From: Thauera sp. JM12B12
GTDB lineage: Bacteria > Pseudomonadota > Gammaproteobacteria > Burkholderiales > Rhodocyclaceae
Assembly (NCBI RefSeq): GCF_039614725.1
Contig: NZ_CP154859.1
Location: 4,107,390 to 4,171,389, forward strand
Reading direction: 5' to 3'
Length of the DNA: 64,000 nucleotides
Each line of letters starts with the position of its first letter. Within the stretch, counting starts at the first letter, position 1. Of this stretch, positions 34,185 through 42,781 are shown one piece after another. A model generated the notes under the pieces. It ran no database searches and was not told where the DNA came from. It saw nothing but the letters and a program-made list of their open reading frames with translations. The position numbers and the translations under genes are program-made.

Positions 34185-35909
34185 ATGGCCGCTGGCAACG
34201 AAGCGGTGCTGATCGCCACCGGCGCACTGCCCGGCCTGATCCTGGTCGCGGCGGTCCTGACCCTGCCGGTGTGCCTGGCCCTGCTCGCCCTTTACCGGCG
34301 CGCGGTGCTGCGCTCGATGGCGCGCACGGCCGCAGCATCCGGGCCGGGCGAAGGGCGGGCAGCCGAGCGCACGCCCCCTGCCCCACCTGCGCCCCTTCGT
34401 GGCGCGCCGATGCCCCAGCCCGCGCCGCTGCGCCTCGAGCGACTGTCACCGAGCGACATCGCCGCCGGTCCAGCCCCACTGCTTGGCACGATGGCGCGCT
34501 CGCTGCGCGCGGCGGTCCTGATCCAGGTGGCCGCCGGCCTCGCCTATGCCGTGGTGCTCAGCGGCGCGTGGATGCACTTCAGCTGGGCCGACGGCGGCTT
34601 CGTGCTCGCGCGCTTCCTGTGGCTGCTGTCCTGCTACGCCTGGCCCACCGCGCTCGCCGTGGGCTTGCTGGCGGCGACGACGACGCGTCAGCGCCTGGCG
34701 GTCGGCCTGGCCTACCTGGCGATGCTGTTCGCCTTCTCGGGCTGGGGCCTGGCGCGCAACCCGACCCTGTCCGCGCTCGAACTCGCGCAGTTCTGGGCGA
34801 TCACCAACCTGCCCGCCACCCTGCTGCTGCTCGCCTTCCTGCATCGCCGCATCCGCGCGGTCGGGCCGCTGGTGCTTGCCTTCATGGTGGTGGCGGTCGC
34901 CGGCTCGCAACTGGCGGTCGGGCTGGCCGGACAGAGCGAGGCGACGCTGCGCCGGATCGTCGAACTCGGCAGCCTGCTCGGCCTTGGTGGGGCGCAGATC
35001 TTCTGGGGGCTGATGCTGGCCGGTGCGCTGCTCGCCGCGGTGATCGGCTGGCAGGCGCTGAAGTGGCTGGGCCGACGCCATGTCACCCGGCGCAGCAGCG
35101 ACCAGATGCTGACGCTGGACGCCCTGTGGCTGCTGTTCGCCGTGGTGCAGACGCTGAGCTTCGCCTTCGAGGGTCTCGCCTGGCTCACGAGCGGAGCCAT
35201 CGCTTTCGCGGCCTGGAAGCTGGTCACCACGGTGGGTTTCCGCCTCGCGGGGCTCGGCCGCGCGCAGGGTGCCGCGCCCAGCCTGCTGCTGCTGCGCGTG
35301 TTCGCCCTCGGGGCGCGCAGCGAACGCCTGTTCGACGGGCTCGGCAAGCGCTGGCTGCGCATCGGCAGCATCGACATGATCGCCGGCCCCGACCTCGTCA
35401 CCACCGCGGTCGAGCCGCATGAATTCCTCGACTTCGTCGGCGGCCGGCTATCGCGTCAGTTCGTGCGCGACGAGCCCGACCTGGCGCGGCGATTCGCGGC
35501 GCGCGCGCTCGGACCCGACCCTGACGGACGCCATCGGGTGAACGAGTTCTTCTGCCACGACGACACCTGGCGTCCGACCATGCTGCGCCTGGCGCAGGCT
35601 GCCGACGTGGTGCTGATGGACTTGCGCGGGTTCGCGCCGCACAACCAGGGCTGCCGCTACGAGCTGCAGCAGCTGCTCGACCATGTCCCGCTCGAGCGCG
35701 TGCTGGTGCTGGTCGATGCCGATGCGCCCCGCGGCTTCATCGAGGAGACCGTCGCGTCGCTGTGGCAGGCAGCCCGGCCCGACTCGCCCAACCGCCATGC
35801 GTCGGAGCCGCGCCTGCGGCTGCTGGAAGACCAGGGCGAGGCGACGGTGGCACGGTTGACAGCGGCCCTCGCCGGCGCGCTCGGCCCGTCACGGCCGGTG
35901 CAGGGCTGA
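34185..35909 (+). CDS. Polytopic membrane protein with an unidentified C-terminal cytosolic domain
   Basis: 574 residues from ATG 34185, chosen over GTG 34134 because GGAGG lies 8 nt upstream. One N-terminal helix (8-37), a Pro/Ala-rich linker, then about seven hydrophobic segments to residue ~360. The C-terminal 200 residues are soluble: RWLRIGSIDMIAGPDL, RVNEFFCHDDTWRPTMLRLA, ADVVLMDLRGFAPHNQGCRYEL, RVLVLVDADAP. The alternation of strands and helices with an acidic VVLMDLR and a G-C-x-YEL helix recalls TIR/SLOG-like Rossmann domains. I cannot name the family. It stands alone between metW and a convergent gene. Confidence 0.78.
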   Translation: MAAGNEAVLIATGALPGLILVAAVLTLPVCLALLALYRRAVLRSMARTAAASGPGEGRAAERTPPAPPAPLRGAPMPQPAPLRLERLSPSDIAAGPAPLLGTMARSLRAAVLIQVAAGLAYAVVLSGAWMHFSWADGGFVLARFLWLLSCYAWPTALAVGLLAATTTRQRLAVGLAYLAMLFAFSGWGLARNPTLSALELAQFWAITNLPATLLLLAFLHRRIRAVGPLVLAFMVVAVAGSQLAVGLAGQSEATLRRIVELGSLLGLGGAQIFWGLMLAGALLAAVIGWQALKWLGRRHVTRRSSDQMLTLDALWLLFAVVQTLSFAFEGLAWLTSGAIAFAAWKLVTTVGFRLAGLGRAQGAAPSLLLLRVFALGARSERLFDGLGKRWLRIGSIDMIAGPDLVTTAVEPHEFLDFVGGRLSRQFVRDEPDLARRFAARALGPDPDGRHRVNEFFCHDDTWRPTMLRLAQAADVVLMDLRGFAPHNQGCRYELQQLLDHVPLERVLVLVDADAPRGFIEETVASLWQAARPDSPNRHASEPRLRLLEDQGEATVARLTAALAGALGPSRPVQG

Positions 35910-35913
35910 AGTC

Positions 35914-36231
35914 CTAGCCGACGACGAAAGACGCGACATCCACGCGCACGGCCGGGCGGTCGAGCGCGGCGGCGGTCATGAGCGCGAACTTCTTCGCCCA
36001 TTCACCGCCCTGCTCGAAACGCCCCTCGCCGCCGTACTTGGCGACGTTGAGCACCATGTCGAGCACGAGCACCTTGCCCATCGGGTTGGAAGGCGTGCAT
36101 TCGAGATCCTCGAACTCCTTGGCGAACCAGCTGCGCGCCTGATCCTTGGTGGTCGACACCACCTCGGCGTCGTGCAGAGAGAACTCATACTCGCGCTCAC
36201 CGCCGAATACCACGGTCACGGTGTAGGACAT
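35914..36231 (-). CDS. Conserved hypothetical cytosolic protein
   Basis: 105 residues (MSYTVTVVFGGEREYEFSLHDAE...). Small, soluble and mixed alpha/beta, without a motif I can name. A GAGGTAGTTTTCC stretch lies just before the ATG. It is convergent with the membrane protein gene (4 nt apart) and divergent from the AmpG-like permease. Codon use is like the neighbours, so it is probably a lineage core gene. Confidence 0.7.
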   Translation of the reverse strand: MSYTVTVVFGGEREYEFSLHDAEVVSTTKDQARSWFAKEFEDLECTPSNPMGKVLVLDMVLNVAKYGGEGRFEQGGEWAKKFALMTAAALDRPAVRVDVASFVVG

Positions 36232-36421
36232 GGAAAACTACCTCCTCGAATCGGGGATTTTGGCTTTGCCGGCATTGTTGGCGCAGAGACGGCCGGACGC
36301 AAGCAAAGTATCGAATTGTGTAAACCAGAGGGCCGCGGATGATCTGCGATAATGCGCGGCCCCGCAACGCCCCGCCTTCGATCGCCACGCCCGTCGCCCC
36401 ACCCACCCCGCTGCCCGTCCG

Positions 36422-37972
36422 TTGTCCGCACCTTTGTCCCCCACCACTTCGTCCGCCCCGACCTCCGCCGCACGCGCCTGGCGCCTGTCGGCCATCCTGG
36501 TGCTCGGCTTCGCCTCGGGTCTGCCGCTGGCGCTGACCGGCCAGGCGATGCAGGCGTGGCTGACGGTCGACGGCGTGGATCTGGCGACCATCGGCTTCTT
36601 CGGCCTGGTGGGCGTGCCCTACACCTTCAAGTTCCTGTGGGCGCCGCTGATGGACCGCTTCGAGCCGCCCTGGCTGGGCCGCCGCCGCGGCTGGCTGGCG
36701 CTCACCCAGCTCGCACTGGCGGCGCTGCTGTGGTGGATGGCGAGCCTGTCGCCCACCGCGACGCCGGGCCTGTTCGCCGCCGCCGCGGTGGCGATCGCCT
36801 TCCTGTCGGCCTCGCAGGACGTGGTGGTCGACGCCTACCGCACCGACCTGCTGCCCGAAGAGGAGCGCGGCCTGGGCGCCTCGGTGCACGTCTTCGCCTA
36901 CCGCCTGGCGATGATCCTGTCCGGCGGCATCGCGCTGATCTGGGCCGGGCAGTGGGCGTCTTGGCCGCGGGTCTACGAGACCATGGCGCTGATCATGGCG
37001 GGCTGCGGCGCGGTGTCGCTGCTGGCGCTGCCGCGGGTGTCGGCGGCGCTCAAGCCGCTCGCCTCCGACCCCAAGCGCGAACTGATCGGCTTTGCCGCGA
37101 TGCTCGCCGGCGTCGCCGCCGGCTACTGGATCGCCCGCCAGGCGCTGATCCTGATCGGCCTCGATCCGAACGACGCCAACCGCTGGATCCAGCTCCTGTT
37201 CGTGATGGCCGAGATCGCGCTCGCATTGCCGCTGGCGTGGTGGGCGGCCAAGCGCGCCGGCTTCGAGACGCTCAACCGTTCGCTGTCGAGCTACTTCGCG
37301 CAGCAGGGCGCGGCCGCCTTCCTGGCGCTGATCATCCTCTACAAGCTCGGCGACGCCTTCGCCGGCAGCCTCACCACGCCCTTCCTGATCAAGGGCATGG
37401 GGTTTTCGCAGGAAGAGGTCGGCATCGCCAACAAGGTGATCGGCATCTGGCTCACCATCCTCGGCGCCTTCATCGGCGGGCTGATCATGACGCGGCTGGC
37501 GCTGTACCGCTCGCTGCTGCTGTTCGGCGTGCTGCAGCTGGTGTCGAACTTCGGCTTCTACCTGCTCGCCCAGCTCGGCAAGGGCGCCTGGGGCGCAGTG
37601 ATGGTGCCGGCCTTCGACTGGGGCTTCGTCGCGCTCGATGCGCCGGCGGCGCTCGACCTGCTGCTGCTGACGGTGATCGCCGGCGAGAACATCAGCGGCG
37701 GCATGGGCACGGTGGCCTTCGTCGCGCTGTTGATGGGGCTGTGCAACCAGCACTTCACCGCCACCCACTACGCGCTGCTGTCGGCCTTCGCCGCGGTGGG
37801 GCGGATCTACGTCAGCCCGCTGTCGGGCGTGCTGTCGCAGAGCATCGGCTGGCCGGCCTTCTTCATCTTCTCGATCGTCGTCGCCGTGCCCGGCGTGGTG
37901 ATGGTGTGGTGGCTGCGCGATGCGCTCGCGCGCCTCGGCCGACCGCAGACCGACGGCGCGGTGGACGACTGA
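36422..37972 (+). CDS. ampG: AmpG-like MFS permease
   Basis: 516 residues from TTG 36422; a second TTG at 36434 is possible. Twelve or more membrane segments. The AmpG signature appears in SGLPLALTGQAMQAWLTVDGVDL, GVPYTFKFLWAPLMDRF, then RRRGWLALTQ and ASQDVVVDAYRTDLLPEEERG. AmpG imports anhydromuropeptides for cell-wall recycling. The name rests on these motifs, and substrate specificity is not proven. It overlaps the next small frame by TGATG. Confidence 0.88.
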   Translation: MSAPLSPTTSSAPTSAARAWRLSAILVLGFASGLPLALTGQAMQAWLTVDGVDLATIGFFGLVGVPYTFKFLWAPLMDRFEPPWLGRRRGWLALTQLALAALLWWMASLSPTATPGLFAAAAVAIAFLSASQDVVVDAYRTDLLPEEERGLGASVHVFAYRLAMILSGGIALIWAGQWASWPRVYETMALIMAGCGAVSLLALPRVSAALKPLASDPKRELIGFAAMLAGVAAGYWIARQALILIGLDPNDANRWIQLLFVMAEIALALPLAWWAAKRAGFETLNRSLSSYFAQQGAAAFLALIILYKLGDAFAGSLTTPFLIKGMGFSQEEVGIANKVIGIWLTILGAFIGGLIMTRLALYRSLLLFGVLQLVSNFGFYLLAQLGKGAWGAVMVPAFDWGFVALDAPAALDLLLLTVIAGENISGGMGTVAFVALLMGLCNQHFTATHYALLSAFAAVGRIYVSPLSGVLSQSIGWPAFFIFSIVVAVPGVVMVWWLRDALARLGRPQTDGAVDD

Positions 37973-38130
37973 TGACGCGTATCGGCCCCAGCCCGCGTGG
38001 CGCGTTCGTCGCCGGCTGCCGCGCCGAGGCGCCGCGGGTCGCCGTGCCGGTGGCCTCGCGCACGCGCGACGTGCTCGCCAACATCGTCGCCGGCATGGCG
38101 GCGCTCCATCTCTTCAAGCTCGTGTTCTGA
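37972..38130 (+). CDS. Small hypothetical protein between the AmpG-like gene and the SMUG gene
   Basis: 52 codons starting inside the permease stop (TGATG) and ending 3 nt before the next start, which is typical of a translated operon gene. The last 20 residues (LANIVAGMAALHLFKLVF) form an amphipathic or membrane helix, and the first 30 are basic. No family known to me. Confidence 0.45.
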   Translation: MTRIGPSPRGAFVAGCRAEAPRVAVPVASRTRDVLANIVAGMAALHLFKLVF

Positions 38131-38133
38131 CCG

Positions 38134-38856
38134 ATGACCGCACAGACCCTGATCGACGCCGCCCGCGAACTGTCGGCCGCGGTGGACGCCCTGCCCTTCG
38201 GCGCCCCCGTCACCCACGTCTACAACCCGCTCGACTACGCCTGGGCGGTGCATCGGCGCTACCTGGAGACCTACGGGGCGGGGCGCAAGCGGGTGGTCTT
38301 CGTCGGCATGAACCCCGGCCCCTTCGGCATGGCGCAGATCGGCGTGCCCTTCGGCGAGATCGGCAGCGCGCGCGACTGGCTCGGCCTCGAGGGCCCGGTC
38401 GGCCAGCCCCGTGTCAGCAATCCGAAGCGGCCGGTGGAAGGCTTCGCCTGCGCGCGCTCGGAGGTCAGCGGCCAGCGCCTGTGGGGCCTGTTCCGCGCCC
38501 GCTTCGGCACGCCGGAGGCCTTCTTCGCCGGGCACTTCGTCGCCAACTACTGCCCGCTGGTGTTCTTCGAGGGCGGCCGCAACCTCACCCCGGACAAGCT
38601 GCCGATGGCCGAGCAGCGGCCGCTGCTGGCCGCCTGCGATGCGCATCTGCGCCGTGCGATCGAGACGCTCGAGCCGGAATGGGTGATCGGCATCGGCAAC
38701 TGGGCGGAGAAGCGCGCCACCGAGGCGCTCGCCGGCCTGCCCGGGCTGAAGTTCGGCCGCATCCTGCACCCCAGCCCGGCCAGCCCCGCCGCCAACCGCG
38801 GCTGGGCCGAGGCGGCGACGCGGCAGCTGAACGAACTCGGCATCTGGCGGGACTGA
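38134..38856 (+). CDS. SMUG1-type uracil-DNA glycosylase
   Basis: 240 residues. GMNPGPFGMAQIGVPFGE (about 63-80) is the SMUG catalytic motif with its Asn, and RILHPSPASPAANRGW is the second active-site loop. FVANYCPLVFFEGGRNLTPDKL is also typical. The enzyme removes uracil and oxidised pyrimidines from DNA. SMUG in bacteria is sporadic, and this full-length copy lies downstream of the AmpG-like gene. Confidence 0.88.
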   Translation: MTAQTLIDAARELSAAVDALPFGAPVTHVYNPLDYAWAVHRRYLETYGAGRKRVVFVGMNPGPFGMAQIGVPFGEIGSARDWLGLEGPVGQPRVSNPKRPVEGFACARSEVSGQRLWGLFRARFGTPEAFFAGHFVANYCPLVFFEGGRNLTPDKLPMAEQRPLLAACDAHLRRAIETLEPEWVIGIGNWAEKRATEALAGLPGLKFGRILHPSPASPAANRGWAEAATRQLNELGIWRD

Positions 38857-38882
38857 GGCCGGCGCCTGCGGCAGTCGCGGGC

Positions 38883-39716
38883 TCAGTGCCCGAAGACGTC
38901 GGAGTCGAGCATGCCGGGATCGGGGCGGTCGAGCGCGCTGATCGCCGCCAGCTCTTCGGCGGTGAGCTCGAAGCCGAAGATGTCGAGGTTCTCCGCCAGG
39001 CGCCGCGGGCTGGAGGACTTCGGCACCGGCACGTAGCCGAGCTGGGTGTGCCAGCGCAGGACGATCTGCGCCGGGCTGCGGCCGTAGTGCCTGGCGACGT
39101 CGGCGATCACCGGGTCTGCCAGCATCGCGTTGGCGCGGCCAAGCGGGCTCCACGACTCGGTGACGATGCCGTGCGCCTCATGTACTTCGACGTGGTCGGT
39201 GCGAGCGTGCCACGGATCCAGGTGGATCTGGTTCACCTGCGGGCACAGGCCACGGTCGAACAGCTTCTGCAGGTGGGCGGGCTTGAAGTTCGAGGTGCCG
39301 ATCGCACGCACCAGGCCGGCCTCCTGCAGCCTGATCAGGCCCTCGAAGGCATCGACGTAGCGGCCCTGATCCGGGTTCGGCCAATGCACCAGGAAGAGGT
39401 CGATGTAGTCGAGCCCGAGGCGCTCGAGGCTGGCCTCGCAGGCCTGGCGCACACCGTCGACGCTGTGCCACTTGCGGTTGAACTTGGTGGTGACGAAGAC
39501 CTCGTCGCGGGCGATGCCGGCGCGCCGGATGCCTTCGCCGACACCGCGCTCGTTCTCGTAGTTCTCGGCGGTATCGATCAGGCGGTAGCCGATGTCCAGC
39601 GCCAGGGCGACGGTCTCGGCGGCTTCGGCGTCGTTCATCGGCCAGGTGCCAAGGCCGAGCTGGGGCATGTCGACGCCGTTGGAGAGGGTGAGCATGGGGG
39701 CGGGAGCGATTTTCAT
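38883..39716 (-). CDS. Aldo/keto reductase
   Basis: 277 residues from ATG 39716. GVDMPQLGLGTWPM, DTAENYENERGVGEGI (catalytic Tyr, with Asp of IDTAENY), VTTKFN (Lys), LFLVHWPNPDQG (His) and IGTSNFKPAHLQ, then QIHLDPWHAR and PVPKSS. Closest in plan to the 2,5-diketogluconate reductase (Dkg) group. NADPH-dependent, substrate unknown. Confidence 0.9.
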   Translation of the reverse strand: MKIAPAPMLTLSNGVDMPQLGLGTWPMNDAEAAETVALALDIGYRLIDTAENYENERGVGEGIRRAGIARDEVFVTTKFNRKWHSVDGVRQACEASLERLGLDYIDLFLVHWPNPDQGRYVDAFEGLIRLQEAGLVRAIGTSNFKPAHLQKLFDRGLCPQVNQIHLDPWHARTDHVEVHEAHGIVTESWSPLGRANAMLADPVIADVARHYGRSPAQIVLRWHTQLGYVPVPKSSSPRRLAENLDIFGFELTAEELAAISALDRPDPGMLDSDVFGH

Positions 39717-39834
39717 GGGAATCTCGAGAATCTGACTGGAGGCGACAGGATTCCACATCCGCGCGCCCGCGTCACGCACCGTCGCCGGCTCGCGTCCCCG
39801 CCGGCCGTGGCTTCCGGGGTCGCGGACATCTTGC

Positions 39835-41235
39835 TCACGCCGCCAGCGGGAGGCGCAACTCGGCGCGCAGGCCGCCGAGGGGGGAGGCGAGCAGTGCCAC
39901 CCCGCCGCCATAGAGCTGCGCGAGCTCGCGCACGATCGACAGCCCGAGACCGCTCCCGGGCGTGCGCTCGTCGGCGCGCACCCCGCGCGCAAACACGGCC
40001 TCGCGCGCCTCGGCGCGCAGGCCCGGGCCGTCGTCGTCGATGCGGACGACGAGCTCGCTGCCGTGCACGTCGACCTGCACCCGCACCTGTCGCGCCGCCC
40101 ACTTGCTGGCGTTGTCGATGAGATTGCCGAGCATCTCGTGCAGATCCTGCGCTTCGCCACGGAAGGCGAGCTGTGGGTCGCAGGCGGACAGCTCGAACTG
40201 CAGCGCACGCGCCGCATGGACCTTGCCCATGAGTCGGAGCAGCCCCTCGATCACCGGGCGCAGCGGCGTGCGCTGCCCCGGAACGCCCACCGCCGCCGCT
40301 GCGCGCGCGCGCGCGAGGTGGTGCTCGACCTGGGTGCGCGCCAGCCCGACCTGCTCGCGCACCAGGCGGGCGAGCGTCGCGGCAGCGGCGTCATCGGCGG
40401 CCTGTTCGGCTGCGTTGGCGAGCACCGCGAGCGGCGTCTTCACTGCGTGGGCGAGATTGCCGGCATGGGTGCGCGCCCGCTCCACCACCTCGGCATTGCG
40501 CACGAGCACCGCGTTGAACTCATCGACCAGCGGCTGGACCTCGGCGGGGAAACGCCCCTGGATGGCGCCGACGCGGCCGTCGCGCACCGCCGCCAGTCCA
40601 TCGCGCAGGCGGGCGAGCGGGCGCAGGCCCACTCGAACCTGCACCAGGGCGGCGACCGCCAGCCCCCCGGCGAGCAGCCCGAGGGCGAGCACCAGCAGGC
40701 GGTTGAAGCGAGCCACCGGCTCGTCGATCAGCGCCGCATTCGCCGCGACGATCAGGCGCAGGCGCAGCTCCGGGCGCTCGGCGGGATGCAGCGCCTGCTC
40801 GACGAGCTGCAGGCGCGCACCGTCGGGCCCCTCCGCCTGGTGCACATGACGCTCGCCGTCGGCGGGCCGGTCGCCCGGCACCACCAGCACCCCGTCCCAT
40901 AGCGAGCGCGAGCGCAGCGCGCCGCGGCGATCCGGGTCGATACCGTCGATCTGCCAGTAGAGCCCGGAGTAAGGGCGCGCGAAGCGCGGATCGCTGAGGG
41001 CGCCGCGCAGCGCCGGCCGGTCGTCGACATCGAGCGTGAGCTGGGCGGCGAGCTGCTCGAGATGGGTGCCGAGCTCGGCGTTGAACTGGCGCTCGACATG
41101 CTCGTTGAACAGTCGCCCCAGGCCCCAGCCGGCGACCACCACGGTCAGGGCCACCCATACCAGCGTGCCCGCGAGCAGGCGCAGGCGCAGCGAGCCCAGG
41201 CCCCCGCGTGCGGACGCCGGATTCACTGCGGGCAT
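39835..41235 (-). CDS. PhoQ/QseC-type sensor histidine kinase
   Basis: 466 residues. Two membrane helices (about 18-40 and 179-200) flank a periplasmic domain of about 140 residues, followed by HAMP, the H-box NLAHAVKTPLAVL (H263), N-box GNLIDNASKWA and DDDGPGL/GSGLGLSIV. It overlaps its response regulator gene by 13 nt. The upstream PepSY and secreted Gly/Met-rich proteins in the same operon may be its accessory or sensed components. Confidence 0.92.
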   Translation of the reverse strand: MPAVNPASARGGLGSLRLRLLAGTLVWVALTVVVAGWGLGRLFNEHVERQFNAELGTHLEQLAAQLTLDVDDRPALRGALSDPRFARPYSGLYWQIDGIDPDRRGALRSRSLWDGVLVVPGDRPADGERHVHQAEGPDGARLQLVEQALHPAERPELRLRLIVAANAALIDEPVARFNRLLVLALGLLAGGLAVAALVQVRVGLRPLARLRDGLAAVRDGRVGAIQGRFPAEVQPLVDEFNAVLVRNAEVVERARTHAGNLAHAVKTPLAVLANAAEQAADDAAAATLARLVREQVGLARTQVEHHLARARAAAAVGVPGQRTPLRPVIEGLLRLMGKVHAARALQFELSACDPQLAFRGEAQDLHEMLGNLIDNASKWAARQVRVQVDVHGSELVVRIDDDGPGLRAEAREAVFARGVRADERTPGSGLGLSIVRELAQLYGGGVALLASPLGGLRAELRLPLAA

Positions 41236-41885
41236 GTCATCCGGTAGCCCAGGCCACGCACGGTCTCGATGCAGCCGGGCGGCAGCTTCTTGCGCAGGCG
41301 GGCGACGAAGACCTCGATGGTGTTCGAGTCGCGGTCGAAATCCTGGGCGTAGATATGCTCGGTGAGCTCGCTGCGGGAAACGACCTCGCCGAGGTGGTGC
41401 ATCAGGTAGGACAGCACGCGGAACTCGTGGCTGGTGAGGGCGAGCAGCTGGCCATCGACCGTGACCCGGCCACCCCGGGTATCGAGCACCAGCGGTCCGC
41501 AGGCGATCTCCGCCGTCGCCTGCCCCGCCGCGCGCCGGATGAGCGCGCGGATGCGGGCGAGGAGCTCTTCCATGTGGAAGGGCTTGGTCAGGTAGTCGTC
41601 CGCGCCGGCGTCGATGCCGGCGACCTTCTCGTGCCAGTCGCCGCGCGCGGTGAGGATCAGCACCGGCATCGCGCGCCCCTGCGCACGCCAGCGCTTGAGC
41701 ACGGTGAGCCCGTCAACCCGTGGCAGACCGAGGTCGAGCACGACCGCGTCGTAGCTCTCGACCTCGCCGAGATAGCCGGCGTCGCGCCCGTCGGCGGCGG
41801 AATCGACGACATAGCCCGCGGTCTGCAGCGTGCTGGCGAGCTGGCGTGCAAGCGTGGGCTCGTCTTCGACGACGAGGACGCGCAT
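41223..41885 (-). CDS. OmpR/PhoB-family response regulator
   Basis: 220 residues. Receiver with E7/D8 and phospho-acceptor D51 (AVVLDLGLPRVDG), K in LTKPFHMEELLARI, then a winged helix (ALTSHEFRVLSYLMHHLG; VFVARLRKKLPPGCIETVRGLGYRM). It shares its start with the PepSY gene stop (TGATG) and pairs with the kinase encoded next. Confidence 0.94.
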   Translation of the reverse strand: MRVLVVEDEPTLARQLASTLQTAGYVVDSAADGRDAGYLGEVESYDAVVLDLGLPRVDGLTVLKRWRAQGRAMPVLILTARGDWHEKVAGIDAGADDYLTKPFHMEELLARIRALIRRAAGQATAEIACGPLVLDTRGGRVTVDGQLLALTSHEFRVLSYLMHHLGEVVSRSELTEHIYAQDFDRDSNTIEVFVARLRKKLPPGCIETVRGLGYRMTCPQ

Positions 41886-42247
41886 CAGCGTCCCCCCTCG
41901 CGCGCACCGGCGGCGCGCACGTCACGGCCACGGATGCGCCTGAGCGCCCCGTCGCGCGCGTCGAGCTCGAGTTCGAGGACGTCGCCCCCCGTACGGATGA
42001 GCTTGATCTCGTACACCCAGGCGCCGTCCTCGCGCTCGAGCTCGACCTCGATGACCTCCCCCGGGTAATCCTGCTCGAGGTGCGCGAGCACCGCGCGCAG
42101 CGGCATCACCTCGCCTGCCTCGAGCGCCCGGCGGGCGCGCTCGTGGTCGGAGGAACCGTCTGCCCACGACGCTCCGCCCGACAGCGCGAACACGCCGACC
42201 GCGGCCAGCACCCAGACGACGGGGCGGGCACGGATCAGGGCGCGCAT
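41885..42247 (-). CDS. Periplasmic PepSY-domain protein
   Basis: 120 residues from ATG 42247. A signal peptide (VVWVLAAVGVFALSGGASWA) precedes one PepSY repeat (ARRALEAGEVMPLRAVLAHL; YEIKLIRTGGDVLELELDARDGALRRIRG). Such short PepSY proteins often sit beside two-component systems and may tune the sensor or bind peptides or metals in the periplasm. Confidence 0.85.
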   Translation of the reverse strand: MRALIRARPVVWVLAAVGVFALSGGASWADGSSDHERARRALEAGEVMPLRAVLAHLEQDYPGEVIEVELEREDGAWVYEIKLIRTGGDVLELELDARDGALRRIRGRDVRAAGAREGGR

Positions 42248-42262
42248 GGCGTTCGCGACCAC

Positions 42263-42673
42263 CTACTGGTTGCGACCCGGGCCAAGGCCCTTGCCGGGAC
42301 CGGGCCCCATTCCGGATCCTGGCCCCATGCCGCGTCCCATCCCCGGGCCTGGCCCCATGCCGCGTCCGGGACCCGCTGCGGGTCCCATGCCGCGCCCCAT
42401 CCCAGCGCCGGCGGCGGGCGGAGCGTCGGGCAGGCTCAGCCCCTGCGCCTGCGCCCGCGCGCGCATCTGCTCGTGATGCTCGGCGCGGATCGCGGCCCGC
42501 GCCTCCTCGCTCTCCGCCGCCCACATGCGGGCACGGTAGACCGTGCGTTCCTGCTCGGTCATCAACTGGCTGCCGAAGATCGTCTCCGGTGCCGGCGCGG
42601 CCGCAATCGCGCTGCCTGACAGCAACAGCGCGGCAATCAGGCCGGAAAGACTCATCGCTCTCGTGCACATCAT
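42263..42673 (-). CDS. Secreted Gly/Met/Pro-rich repeat protein
   Basis: 136 residues from ATG 42673; ATG 42670 is equally possible. The signal peptide SLSGLIAALLLSGSAIAA is followed by a charged helical middle (SQLMTEQERTVYRARMWAAE) and a C-terminal tail of GMGRGMGPGPG-type repeats. It is the first gene of the four-gene two-component operon. The methionine-rich tail could bind soft metals such as copper, which is inference only. Confidence 0.75.
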   Translation of the reverse strand: MMCTRAMSLSGLIAALLLSGSAIAAAPAPETIFGSQLMTEQERTVYRARMWAAESEEARAAIRAEHHEQMRARAQAQGLSLPDAPPAAGAGMGRGMGPAAGPGRGMGPGPGMGRGMGPGSGMGPGPGKGLGPGRNQ

Positions 42674-42781
42674 CCACTCCTGTAATGGTCGAAGATCGAA
42701 CACGACCGCGGCCTCCGAAGCGCGCCCCGGTCCCTGATTCCCACTATAGGCGGCCAATCCTGAATGCGGCGTGAACGCGTC

